Source of the DNA: Collinsella sp.
GTDB lineage: Bacteria > Actinomycetota > Coriobacteriia > Coriobacteriales > Coriobacteriaceae
NCBI GenBank assembly: GCA_022728415.1
Contig: JAIJJM010000006.1
Coordinates: 1 to 22,377, forward strand
DNA: 22,377 nucleotides
Direction of reading: 5' to 3'
The notes under the pieces are model-generated. The model saw nothing but the letters and a program-made list of their open reading frames with translations, made no database searches and had not been told where the DNA came from. Shown here piece by piece: positions 1 to 7,090 of the stretch (position 1 is the stretch's first letter; each line of letters opens with the position of its first letter). A program made the position numbers and the translations under genes.

Positions 1-30
1 ACGGCATTCACGCTAGTCGTTGTCGCCGCG

Positions 31-58
31 TTGACCAATACGACAGAGAGAATATCAC
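31..58 (+). promoter_or_regulatory. Possible sigma70-type promoter of the secretion substrate gene run
   Basis: TTGACC (31-36) matches the -35 consensus at five of six bases. It is followed after 16 bases by TATCAC (53-58), a weaker -10 match at four of six. The pair lies just ahead of a strong Shine-Dalgarno AAGGAG (65-70) and the ATG at 77. It would drive the gene run that starts with the Gly/Ser-rich protein. The gene could equally be read from further upstream, outside the window. The -10 is weak, so this is tentative. Confidence 0.3.
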
Positions 59-76
59 GAGGAAAAGGAGTCACCG

Positions 77-1798
77 ATGACCGGTCATGTGACATGGGAC
101 GATAATATCGGCAACGTGTTCGACAATGTTACCGATGCCGTTGACGATGCGGCCAAAAACGTCGGTGCCGCGTTCGGCAAGGCAAAGGGCGCATTGGAGA
201 CGTTTTTCGCGGTGTGCGGCACCAAGAGCTCCCTAGGCACCACGAACGAAGCTGTGCTTGACGAGATCGCGAGAAGCCCGTTGTGGTCGGTGAGCGGAAC
301 CGAACGGCAGAAGAGCGAGGCCAATCAGGCGGCGGAATCCGTCGATTCCATCAAGGGTGAGATCGAGTCCTCCGGCCGATTGGTTGGAACGACCGCCGAC
401 AGTGCCACGGAGTATGGCAACAATATCTCCAATTTTCGGTATGGTGACGTGTCATCGGAACAGGCCAAGTATATTGAGAATCTTGCCGAGAGCGCCAACA
501 GTGTTATCAAATATGTGCGCGACCAGCGGGACAGCCTTCCCGGTGGCCGACTGGATGACGAGTCCGCGGTGCAGATCAACGGCATCAAGAACGCCATAGT
601 GTCCATTCCCGGATTGGGGTGGGTGCTGGACACCACCGGCTGGTCCGATCCCGTCGGGAAGATCAACATGTACCTCGGCAATCAGCGTGAGAAGGCGGCC
701 AAGAAACTCGTGGATGAAGTGTCGCGTCGTTTCTCCGGGGCGATTGTCAGCTATGATGCTGCGACACTCCCCGTCCCCGACTCCGACTCAAAGCACAGGA
801 GTGTGCCGGATCCTCCAACCTCCGACCTCTTCAACGATACGACAGGTGCCAATTCCCGTGTACCCGGCCCCGGCGCGTACCTTGGTGACGGTGCATACGA
901 CCTGAACGGCGACGGGATGCCGGATTACTACGACTACAATCTGGACGGCGTGCCGGACGTGTGGGTCGATTCGGACGGGGACGGCATCCCCGACATCTAT
1001 GATTCGTACGACGACAGCGACCCCGCGCAGCGTCGGAACATCGAGAACGCGACCGAGCAGGTGAGACAGAACATCCGGAACGGGGGAGCCGGCTCCGGCA
1101 GCGCCGGTTCAGGAAACTCCGGTTCCGGCAATGCCGGCTCGATCGACGGCGGCACGGGTTCGACGTACGATCCCGTCCCCTTGCCAAACCAGCCCGGTGG
1201 ACAGACCACATATCCGGGCGTGCAGTATCCGCAGATTCCCTCTCCCGGTTCCGGAAGCATTCCGGGAATCCCGGTTCCCCCGGCTCCGGGGAGCGGACCG
1301 ACCATCACCGTTCCGACGCAGCCCGTCGTGGATGTCGACTCCGGCATGTCGGGGTCGATCGGTCCCGTTCCCGGCACTGGTTTCCCGGCAGGCTCTGGTT
1401 CCTTCGGTGTCGGCTCCGGCTCGGGGGCCGGCATGAACGGCATGACGGTCGGTGGTGCCGTCGGCGGTGTGGCGCTCGCCGCGGGGGTCTCAGGCGGTGC
1501 GGGCTCATACTTCTCGAACGTTCCGGTGCATGCCCAGGTGACGCCGAGTGGCGTGCCCGGCATATCGGGCATGGCCGCGGGCCTGGGGCGGACCTCAAGT
1601 GTGGAGTCCGCCGCGGGATCGGGCATGTCTGCCGGACGTCCTGGCATGATGGGTGCTCCCAGCGCCGCCGCGGCCGACAAGTCGAAAAACCGTCGTCAGG
1701 GATTGGGATACGTGGCACCTCATCTTGAAGACGACGACATCGAAATCAGATCGGTCGGCGCGATGGCCGGCCACCGTATCAAGAAAACCGATGATTAG
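77..1798 (+). CDS. Large Gly/Ser/Pro-rich protein with Asp-rich (thrombospondin-type-3-like) repeats, candidate type VII secretion substrate
   Basis: The product has 573 residues, and the start is set by AAGGAG six bases upstream of the ATG. Residues 1-230 are mostly helical and polar, with no classical signal peptide. Residues 275-313 carry consecutive Asp-rich loops (DLNGDGMPD, YNLDGVPD, DSDGDGIPD), which resemble calcium-binding thrombospondin type 3 repeats. Residues 335-450 are a low-complexity Gly/Ser/Pro linker. Residues 456-477 form a glycine-zipper-like hydrophobic stretch that could insert in a membrane. The tail is charged, with GYVAPHLEDDD at 544-554. Lack of a Sec signal, the WXG100 gene directly downstream and the secretion genes beyond suggest export by the type VII system or an extracellular accessory role. 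This is inference; I do not recognise the family. I see no internal WxG motif. Confidence 0.75.
   Translation: MTGHVTWDDNIGNVFDNVTDAVDDAAKNVGAAFGKAKGALETFFAVCGTKSSLGTTNEAVLDEIARSPLWSVSGTERQKSEANQAAESVDSIKGEIESSGRLVGTTADSATEYGNNISNFRYGDVSSEQAKYIENLAESANSVIKYVRDQRDSLPGGRLDDESAVQINGIKNAIVSIPGLGWVLDTTGWSDPVGKINMYLGNQREKAAKKLVDEVSRRFSGAIVSYDAATLPVPDSDSKHRSVPDPPTSDLFNDTTGANSRVPGPGAYLGDGAYDLNGDGMPDYYDYNLDGVPDVWVDSDGDGIPDIYDSYDDSDPAQRRNIENATEQVRQNIRNGGAGSGSAGSGNSGSGNAGSIDGGTGSTYDPVPLPNQPGGQTTYPGVQYPQIPSPGSGSIPGIPVPPAPGSGPTITVPTQPVVDVDSGMSGSIGPVPGTGFPAGSGSFGVGSGSGAGMNGMTVGGAVGGVALAAGVSGGAGSYFSNVPVHAQVTPSGVPGISGMAAGLGRTSSVESAAGSGMSAGRPGMMGAPSAAAADKSKNRRQGLGYVAPHLEDDDIEIRSVGAMAGHRIKKTDD
1082..1162 (+). 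repeat. Imperfect Gly-Ser coding repeats
   Basis: Within the 77-1798 gene, repeated GGTTCCGGC/GGCTCCGGC-type units encode a Gly-Ser-Ala-Asn linker (about residues 336-362). The repeat separates the Asp-rich repeats from the Pro-rich section. It is simple-sequence DNA in which length variation between strains would be unsurprising. Confidence 0.6.
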
Positions 1799-1820
1799 AA
1801 CAGAGGGGCAGTGAACTGAT

Positions 1821-2114
1821 ATGACTGCTGCGATTACGGTCAAACCGTCCAACATGGACGAGCTGGTGAAACTGCTCAGTGACAGCGTGTCCAATATCGA
1901 CGATGCATTGGATACGCTACGCAACGATGTCAACGGGTTGCTGAACAGCTGGAGCGGCGAGGCGCAGCTGGCCTATTACGACGTCCAGTCGCAATGGATG
2001 GTCAGCATGGCCGAGCTCAAGGAGATCCTGAGCCAGGTCAGCTCCACGACCGAAGAAATCAAAAACGACTACGTGCAGACCGACGCCAGCATCGCGGGCA
2101 TGTTCAACTTCTAG
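1821..2114 (+). CDS. WXG100 family type VII secretion substrate (EsxA/EsxB-like)
   Basis: The 97-residue product has the size and build of the WXG100 family, two amphipathic helices joined by a turn carrying Trp-Ser-Gly at residues 44-46. The C-terminal part holds YVQTD at 84-88, which fits the YxxxD/E export signal recognised by EccC-type ATPases. There is no Sec signal peptide and no cysteine. WXG100 proteins are exported as folded dimers by the ESX machine, which matches the eccC, eccB, eccD and mycP genes further along. It lies 22 bases after the preceding gene and 16 before the next, so all three are probably co-transcribed. No second small WXG100 gene is next to it. Its partner may therefore be itself, one of the larger neighbours, or a protein encoded elsewhere. 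Confidence 0.93.
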   Translation: MTAAITVKPSNMDELVKLLSDSVSNIDDALDTLRNDVNGLLNSWSGEAQLAYYDVQSQWMVSMAELKEILSQVSSTTEEIKNDYVQTDASIAGMFNF

Positions 2115-2130
2115 AAAGGGGTGATGAATC

Positions 2131-3423
2131 ATGGCAAAGGATTTGTATTACGATTCGGACTCGCTCGGTGACCTTTCGGATACGCTGCGCGACGCGGGCG
2201 CGTCGTTCTCGGGAATAGCCAATAAGTTCCGTGACAATCCGAATCCGAGTTTTGGGTGGGTGTTCAACTGGCTGGTTGCGGATGGCTACGACAGCGCCAA
2301 ACAAAGCACGGTGAATTATGCAGATAATGTATCGGCGATTTTTTCCGCGCTGGCTTCAAAAGTCGATGAGGCGAAGTCCATGATGAATCAGCTGGAGCAG
2401 ACGAATATCGACAAAATCAATAAGTTGTCTTCACGGGTTGAGGATGTTAATGACCGTTTCAGCACCCATCATACCGGTAGTGGCGATGGCGGTGGCGGCG
2501 GTGTCGCAAATGTAACCGCCGCCGGAGGTTCCGTCTCGATTGGCGATGTTACTGCTCAGGGTGGTTCTTCATCATCGACGACCGGTGATGTCAATGGTAA
2601 TGTTCAGATTCCGCCTTACGATGACGAGCCAATGCCGGGAGACATCGGGTATCAGGACAATACCGATGTAAAGACTGACATTGATGCCGATATCAACACC
2701 GGCGCCGGGACGAATGCCAGCACCGGGGACGACACTTTACTCGATATCGACAGCGATGGTGACAATCAGGCGGACTATGGCATCCAGATGAAGGATGGCG
2801 TCGATCTCAATGCTCAGGTGAGCGCTGACGGCGGGCAGACGCAGCTTGGCCTGACCGCGAACCGTCGTGACCAGTGGGGGAACGTCAGCAACGGCGACAA
2901 GGTCGGCGACTTCAATATCGATACGGATGGGGACGGCAAGGCGGATGCCAGTATGCACGTCGATAAGGGGCAGAAGTCCCAGTTGTCGTTCGGTGAGGAT
3001 ACCGACGGCCGTTATGTGTCGGTGGACTTCGACCATGATGGTGACGCGGATTTCACCTATCGCGTTGATGATGACGAGACAGATGGCGGTGCCGGAGCCG
3101 GCAGTGATAATGGAGCGGACAGCGATGGCGAGAACGGCGGCGACTCTGCTGATTCCGCTGGCAATGCCGAGGGACACGAGTCTGAATACGGGCAATCCGA
3201 AACCGACGATCAGGCTGTGGACAATGCATGGCAGGAAATCGCCAAGAATGATCCGCTGGGGCGTTCGGCCGAGGAATTGCGCCGGCAATTCGAGGATCGT
3301 GACGTCATTTCATGGGGTGACGATGACGATAACGGTGACCTTGTATTCAAGCCAAGCATCCAGCCGCGGCTGTACACCACTCAACCCGTGACCCCGAAAG
3401 GCAGTGAGTCATGGATTCGCTGA
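2131..3423 (+). CDS. Acidic protein with helical N-terminus and three DxDxDG calcium-type loops, candidate secreted protein
   Basis: The product has 430 residues, and the start is supported by AAAGGGG about nine bases upstream. Residues 1-110 are helical without a signal peptide and carry Trp residues in FGWVFNWLVADGY (41-53); this could be a divergent WXG/ESX-like helical domain. A Gly/Ser linker follows (115-155). Three spaced Asp-rich loops come next, DIDSDGDNQAD (205-215), DTDGDGKAD (264-272) and DFDHDGDAD (299-307), each fitting an EF-hand-type DxDxDG loop and separated by about 35-60 residues of likely beta structure. Residues 312-365 are a strongly acidic linker. The C-terminal 70 residues form a separate polar segment. 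The last 13 bases overlap the next gene. The family is not recognised; an extracellular calcium-dependent protein is inferred from composition and context. Confidence 0.72.
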   Translation: MAKDLYYDSDSLGDLSDTLRDAGASFSGIANKFRDNPNPSFGWVFNWLVADGYDSAKQSTVNYADNVSAIFSALASKVDEAKSMMNQLEQTNIDKINKLSSRVEDVNDRFSTHHTGSGDGGGGGVANVTAAGGSVSIGDVTAQGGSSSSTTGDVNGNVQIPPYDDEPMPGDIGYQDNTDVKTDIDADINTGAGTNASTGDDTLLDIDSDGDNQADYGIQMKDGVDLNAQVSADGGQTQLGLTANRRDQWGNVSNGDKVGDFNIDTDGDGKADASMHVDKGQKSQLSFGEDTDGRYVSVDFDHDGDADFTYRVDDDETDGGAGAGSDNGADSDGENGGDSADSAGNAEGHESEYGQSETDDQAVDNAWQEIAKNDPLGRSAEELRRQFEDRDVISWGDDDDNGDLVFKPSIQPRLYTTQPVTPKGSESWIR

Positions 3424-4496
3424 GACGAGGATACCCTACCAATGACGCGGTGCTGCGCCAGCATGCAATGATGATGGCTGCTGGTGATGAGAACGAATGG
3501 CGCCTGACGGGATCCGATGATGACGGTCCGACCGTTACATTCCATGGACCTGGCGATATCAAAGACACGTCTGGCGTAAAAGCCAGTCTGACGGGTAATC
3601 CATACTCGGCCATTCAGGATATGTCCCCTGATTACAAGGCCAATGATCGTTCCGCGAAGATTAATCTTGGAGTCATCGATCGAGCATCCGGAAAAAGAAT
3701 CAGCGATGCGGTAAAAGACAAAGCCGGCGAATACATTGATCGGCATGATATCCAGCCATGGAAATTCATAAAGGACGATATCAAAGATTCGGAGGATTGT
3801 TTTAAATCCCATTTCACTCGCCTGAACAGGGGAGTTGAACTCAACAAAACGCTCCGACAAGTCACGGCTGGATTGGACATCGCTATTGCCGCGGTCGATT
3901 CCGCGTGCGAGTTCTTGGGCTGGCCCAATCCCATAGACAATTGGATCAGAAAACCGTTGTTTGGTGATTGGGATCAGATTAGTGAATCCGTGCAACAGTG
4001 GAGAGCTCTTTCCCAAGGACTGACCGTCATGTCCAATACCCTGACGCATTGTGCGCAGACCGCCAAAGATGACGCTTGGCAAGGAGAAGCTGGAGATGCG
4101 TTTGCGACTTGTTGCGATACGATATCCCAGTTGTTCGACGATGGCGTAGCTCCTTGTAATGAGTTGGCGGTCGCTCTCGATGGCATGATCGATTTGGCGA
4201 AGAATGCTTTGCAACTCGCGATCGACACCATCGATACCGTTATCGCTTTGGCGACGGGAATAATGAAATTGGTGGCCGACGGAGCGATGGTTTTTACCGG
4301 GGTCGGTGCTGTTAAGCTCCTCGTCGATGGCCTTGATCTGACCATGACTGTACGAAAGGCCTGCGATCTTAAAGATAGATTGACAAAGGCATACCAAGAG
4401 GTACAAAACGCACGACACACTTTCCCTGCATGCGCTGCTTCTATGACAGCATTGTCTAATAAGGCGCAGGGAATTCGATCGATAGCTGCTGCATAG
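3411..4496 (+). CDS. Protein with internal WxG helical domain and hydrophobic C-terminal region, candidate type VII effector
   Basis: The product has 361 residues, and the ATG lies inside the end of the preceding gene (13-base overlap), suggesting translational coupling. Residues 1-120 are polar with no signal peptide. Residues 184-275 resemble a WXG100-type helical hairpin: a first helix (about 187-220), Trp-Gln-Gly at 223-225, then a second helix. A further hydrophobic helical stretch (about 271-312) could associate with a membrane. Several cysteines occur (130, 166, 214, 234-235, 249, 318, 341), unusual for a classical WXG100 protein. Parts of the gene are AT-richer than the machine genes: bases 3661-3720 and 3781-3840 are each about 43 percent GC by hand count. 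The position suggests a secreted effector or ESX-associated protein. I see no known toxin motif. Confidence 0.7.
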   Translation: MDSLRRGYPTNDAVLRQHAMMMAAGDENEWRLTGSDDDGPTVTFHGPGDIKDTSGVKASLTGNPYSAIQDMSPDYKANDRSAKINLGVIDRASGKRISDAVKDKAGEYIDRHDIQPWKFIKDDIKDSEDCFKSHFTRLNRGVELNKTLRQVTAGLDIAIAAVDSACEFLGWPNPIDNWIRKPLFGDWDQISESVQQWRALSQGLTVMSNTLTHCAQTAKDDAWQGEAGDAFATCCDTISQLFDDGVAPCNELAVALDGMIDLAKNALQLAIDTIDTVIALATGIMKLVADGAMVFTGVGAVKLLVDGLDLTMTVRKACDLKDRLTKAYQEVQNARHTFPACAASMTALSNKAQGIRSIAAA

Positions 4497-4518
4497 AGCA
4501 CAGGAGAAAGGACGAGAA

Positions 4519-4917
4519 ATGGCTTCTCAAGGATTTGACGATTTTATGGAGCAGCTTCGTCGGGCCAATGAAAACATAGCCAAGGCTCGTGCTGAAGTAG
4601 CGGAAATAAAAAAGGAGACGGATAAAGAGAACGCTCGCATTTCATCACAATTGGAGGAACGCCGTCGCAAAGGTGAATCCGGCAAGGCTTGGCAGATTCT
4701 GCAGCAGCGGATCGACATGCGCCAAACCACCGAAAACGATATCATCTCAGGGATAGACAAATCGCCTGAGGCTCGTGAGGTTCGCGCCGGAATGGTGAAG
4801 ACCATGAGGAAGCTGAAACAGGCCGTGGAAGAAGCCCGACATGACGACAACAGCGAGTTGGGGGCGGAGCTTCGCGAGATGGATGAACTCAACGAGCGGA
4901 TTAACGAAGATCGGTGA
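4519..4917 (+). CDS. Small charged coiled-coil protein
   Basis: The 132-residue product starts after a strong ribosome binding site, AGGAGAAAGGA. It is almost entirely helical and highly charged (Glu, Lys, Arg), with heptad-like hydrophobic spacing over residues 8-70 and 85-130. There is no signal peptide, membrane segment or WxG motif. It sits 22 bases after the WxG-domain gene and 24 bases before the next gene, so all three are likely one transcript. The shape suits an adaptor, targeting partner or chaperone for the upstream helical protein, but this rests on position alone. The family is not recognised. Confidence 0.75.
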   Translation: MASQGFDDFMEQLRRANENIAKARAEVAEIKKETDKENARISSQLEERRRKGESGKAWQILQQRIDMRQTTENDIISGIDKSPEAREVRAGMVKTMRKLKQAVEEARHDDNSELGAELREMDELNERINEDR

Positions 4918-4941
4918 CGCGCTGACTGGAGGTATTTCGCG

Positions 4942-5772
4942 GTGTTCGAAGGTTTGCGTGAGGCTCGTCGGATGAACGATCCCGCGTCCAATCCTTTGCA
5001 TTGGGCGAATCGTGGTTGGTCGGACAGCAGGTTCAGCGTGATTCCGGGGACGGTTCGTAAGGGTCCCGGTACGCATCCCCGCGCGGAGTTCGATCTTCCG
5101 TTGGCTTTGTTCTGGACTGCGGTATCGGGTCTGGATGCTCCTGCGCGGCGTGATCTCGGCGGTACGCTACTTAAGCCGAGAATCCCGTGGGCGGCAAGTT
5201 ATTGGCCCGTCTCCTTTTGCTGGCGTGACGGATGGATTATTCTTGACGACATGAGCTCCATCAATAACGACAGCTCCTCCCGATATATGACGTACTACCG
5301 CCCCGTGCGCAAGCTTCCCAATAGGCGTGATGCCGTGTTGCATGTGCTGCGTGCCCCGTTCCCGCTGACCACTGACAGGGCTTTCACGGCGTTTTCGACG
5401 TGCTCGTTGGGCCACGTGGACGACCCGGCGTTCATGCCGCCGTACAATGGGCGCCCGTCCGAGACGATGGTGAGTCTGATGAATTCGTTCCGCATGAAAC
5501 CGGGCTACATCGTGTGGGGCGGGTATCTGCACGTGTGGGTGAACATCCTGTACTGGATGCGGGAGAGCCGTGACCTGGATTTCCGTCATACGGTCGGCGC
5601 TGTCTCCGCCGTTGAGGAGCTGGAGCTGTTCCGCGCGTACAAGGCTTACTATGACCAGCTGCGTCGTGAGGTTCCGGCACCGTATGCGGGCGCGGTGACA
5701 TGGCCGGACCAGTGCGACCCGCGTTTCCCGTTGCCGGGCGACCCGCGCCGCGCGAACTACATCCTCGCGTGA
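4942..5772 (+). CDS. Unrecognised 276-residue soluble protein
   Basis: The start is GTG at 4942, chosen because TGGAGG lies nine bases upstream and the next in-frame Met is ten residues in. The product is rich in Trp, Tyr, Pro and Arg and looks like a compact globular protein. It has no signal peptide or convincing membrane segment; the Trp-rich stretch around residues 190-210 (YIVWGGYLHVWVNILYW) is short and aromatic. Only two or three cysteines occur. I do not recognise a domain. It is the last gene before the 103-base gap ahead of the secretion machine genes, and its base composition is closer to those than to the preceding AT-richer genes. Possible roles include a cytosolic partner or immunity protein for an upstream effector, or a gene unrelated to secretion; nothing in the sequence decides this. 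Confidence 0.75.
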   Translation: MFEGLREARRMNDPASNPLHWANRGWSDSRFSVIPGTVRKGPGTHPRAEFDLPLALFWTAVSGLDAPARRDLGGTLLKPRIPWAASYWPVSFCWRDGWIILDDMSSINNDSSSRYMTYYRPVRKLPNRRDAVLHVLRAPFPLTTDRAFTAFSTCSLGHVDDPAFMPPYNGRPSETMVSLMNSFRMKPGYIVWGGYLHVWVNILYWMRESRDLDFRHTVGAVSAVEELELFRAYKAYYDQLRREVPAPYAGAVTWPDQCDPRFPLPGDPRRANYILA

Positions 5773-5809
5773 GGTGCGCGCGGTTCCTGCACGGCATCCG
5801 GCCAATAAG

Positions 5810-5826
5810 ACCATGTGGCACATGGT
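5810..5826. promoter_or_regulatory. Perfect 17-base inverted repeat, candidate operator
   Basis: ACCATGTG-G-CACATGGT is a perfect inverted repeat with 8-base arms around one central base. It lies in the 103-base gap (5773-5875) before the EccD-like/RDD-FHA/EccC operon. It is followed at 5840-5845 by TATCGT, a possible -10, in which case the repeat would cover the -35 region. Its size and position fit a dimeric repressor site. A one-base loop and no T-run argue against a terminator. I see no second copy in the window. Confidence 0.45.
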
Positions 5827-5875
5827 TCGTGTCACCGAGTATCGTGGGTGGCAAGAGACTGACAGGGAAGGGTGA

Positions 5876-7090
5876 ATGATGGTGCCAGCGGACTCCCACA
5901 ATCGCGGCCGCATCAGCGAGTCCGTGGCATGGGGTTGCGCGGCCGCAAGCTGCGTGGCGCTCGCGGCGCTGGGATTCGTCTCCCTCGCATGGCCTTCGGA
6001 ATCACCATTGTCGTCCGCCCGTTCTCAATCCACGGGCTTCTCCTTTCCCGGCACCCCAGTACCCGCTGATTTGGCGCTCGTCCTCGTCGTCATCGCGGCG
6101 TTGATGGCCGTGCTATGCCGTTCCGCCGTGGTATTGGCACGTCTGACCTGGCATCACAGGGTGGATTATGCCGGATCGATGGCCTGCGTCATGGCGGCAT
6201 CGCTGGCATTGGGGCCCGTGCTCGTCCGTCTGATCCGGCAGCCGTCGATGACCCGCGCGATTCCACTGGCGGTGTTCCTGTCCGCGGTGATCTGCGCGGT
6301 CAGTGCGGCATACGTGCAATATGCGTCGTCATATCGCATGACCGTTACGCTGGCGCGGTTCTGCATCGCGGTCGGTATACTCGTCGCGGCGGTGTGCTCA
6401 TGCGTGATCATGGGAGGGACGCCGGTGAGCGTGGTCGCGGCGTTGTGCTCCGTTGGCGGAGTGTGGTACGTGCACGCCCAAGCCAATGTGATTCTGCGCG
6501 TCCCCGATCGGTATCTGCTTGAATGGCAGCGGTACATGACCCATCGCTGGACGGTCCGTGGGCCGATTCCCGAACAGTCATGTCCCCTGTATACGCATGA
6601 CATCGTCGAGGACATGGACGTGTTCGGCGCCGAATACACCCTGGGATTGGTTATCTCGCACCTGTTCATCATATCCGGGTTCGCGGTGCTGTGCCTGTCG
6701 CTGCCACAGCGGCCGAACCTGTTCGTCACCATCGGTTTCGGCGCGTATGCGGTGCTGCTGCCCTGTTATCTGCTTCTTCGTCCGAGAACGGCCAGCAGTG
6801 TATTGGAACGTATGATGATGCGTTCCTGCGCGATGCTGGTGGCGGTCATGTCGCTGCTGACATTGGCCGGGCACGATGATTGGCGATGGCTGACGGTATA
6901 TGTCGCGTTCGGTCTGCTGGCGCTTGGCCTTGTCGTCGCCGCGTCGACGCTGGTTCTTCCCACGGGATTCAAGTCATTGATGATGTCTCGCATGGCCGAC
7001 TGGATGACTTCGCTCAGCCTCGCGTTGATGGGCGTGGCGGCTTTCCTTGCCTCGGACGCCATGAATATGATCAGGGGGTTCATGTCATGA
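5876..7090 (+). CDS. EccD-like 11-TM membrane protein lacking the ubiquitin-like domain
   Basis: The product has 404 residues; tandem ATGs at 5876 and 5879 follow GGGAAGGG (5864-5872), and either could be the start. I count about eleven hydrophobic segments (roughly residues 17-39, 64-81, 99-120, 128-149, 158-178, 183-200, 254-276, 281-301, 315-331, 338-361, 375-393). The polar loop at 201-253 divides them six plus five. This is the layout of EccD, the channel-forming subunit of ESX secretion systems, and the same 6+5 pattern appears in the full EccD at 15363-16940. The C-terminal segment begins SRMADWMTSL here and TRLADTANVI there, a similar arrangement. The usual N-terminal ubiquitin-like domain is absent: only about 16 residues precede the first segment. 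Its stop overlaps the RDD-FHA start (ATGA). EccD kinship is inferred from topology and context. Confidence 0.72.
   Translation: MMVPADSHNRGRISESVAWGCAAASCVALAALGFVSLAWPSESPLSSARSQSTGFSFPGTPVPADLALVLVVIAALMAVLCRSAVVLARLTWHHRVDYAGSMACVMAASLALGPVLVRLIRQPSMTRAIPLAVFLSAVICAVSAAYVQYASSYRMTVTLARFCIAVGILVAAVCSCVIMGGTPVSVVAALCSVGGVWYVHAQANVILRVPDRYLLEWQRYMTHRWTVRGPIPEQSCPLYTHDIVEDMDVFGAEYTLGLVISHLFIISGFAVLCLSLPQRPNLFVTIGFGAYAVLLPCYLLLRPRTASSVLERMMMRSCAMLVAVMSLLTLAGHDDWRWLTVYVAFGLLALGLVVAASTLVLPTGFKSLMMSRMADWMTSLSLALMGVAAFLASDAMNMIRGFMS

Noticed and set aside
997..1680. 227-codon Pro-rich minus-strand frame
   Set aside because: It mirrors the Gly/Ser-rich coding repeat of the plus-strand gene; Pro/Glu runs are the complement of that repeat.
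6880..7086. Upstream start for the RDD-FHA gene
   Set aside because: The extension lies wholly inside the EccD-like gene in another frame; the ATGA overlap at 7087 is the natural coupled start.
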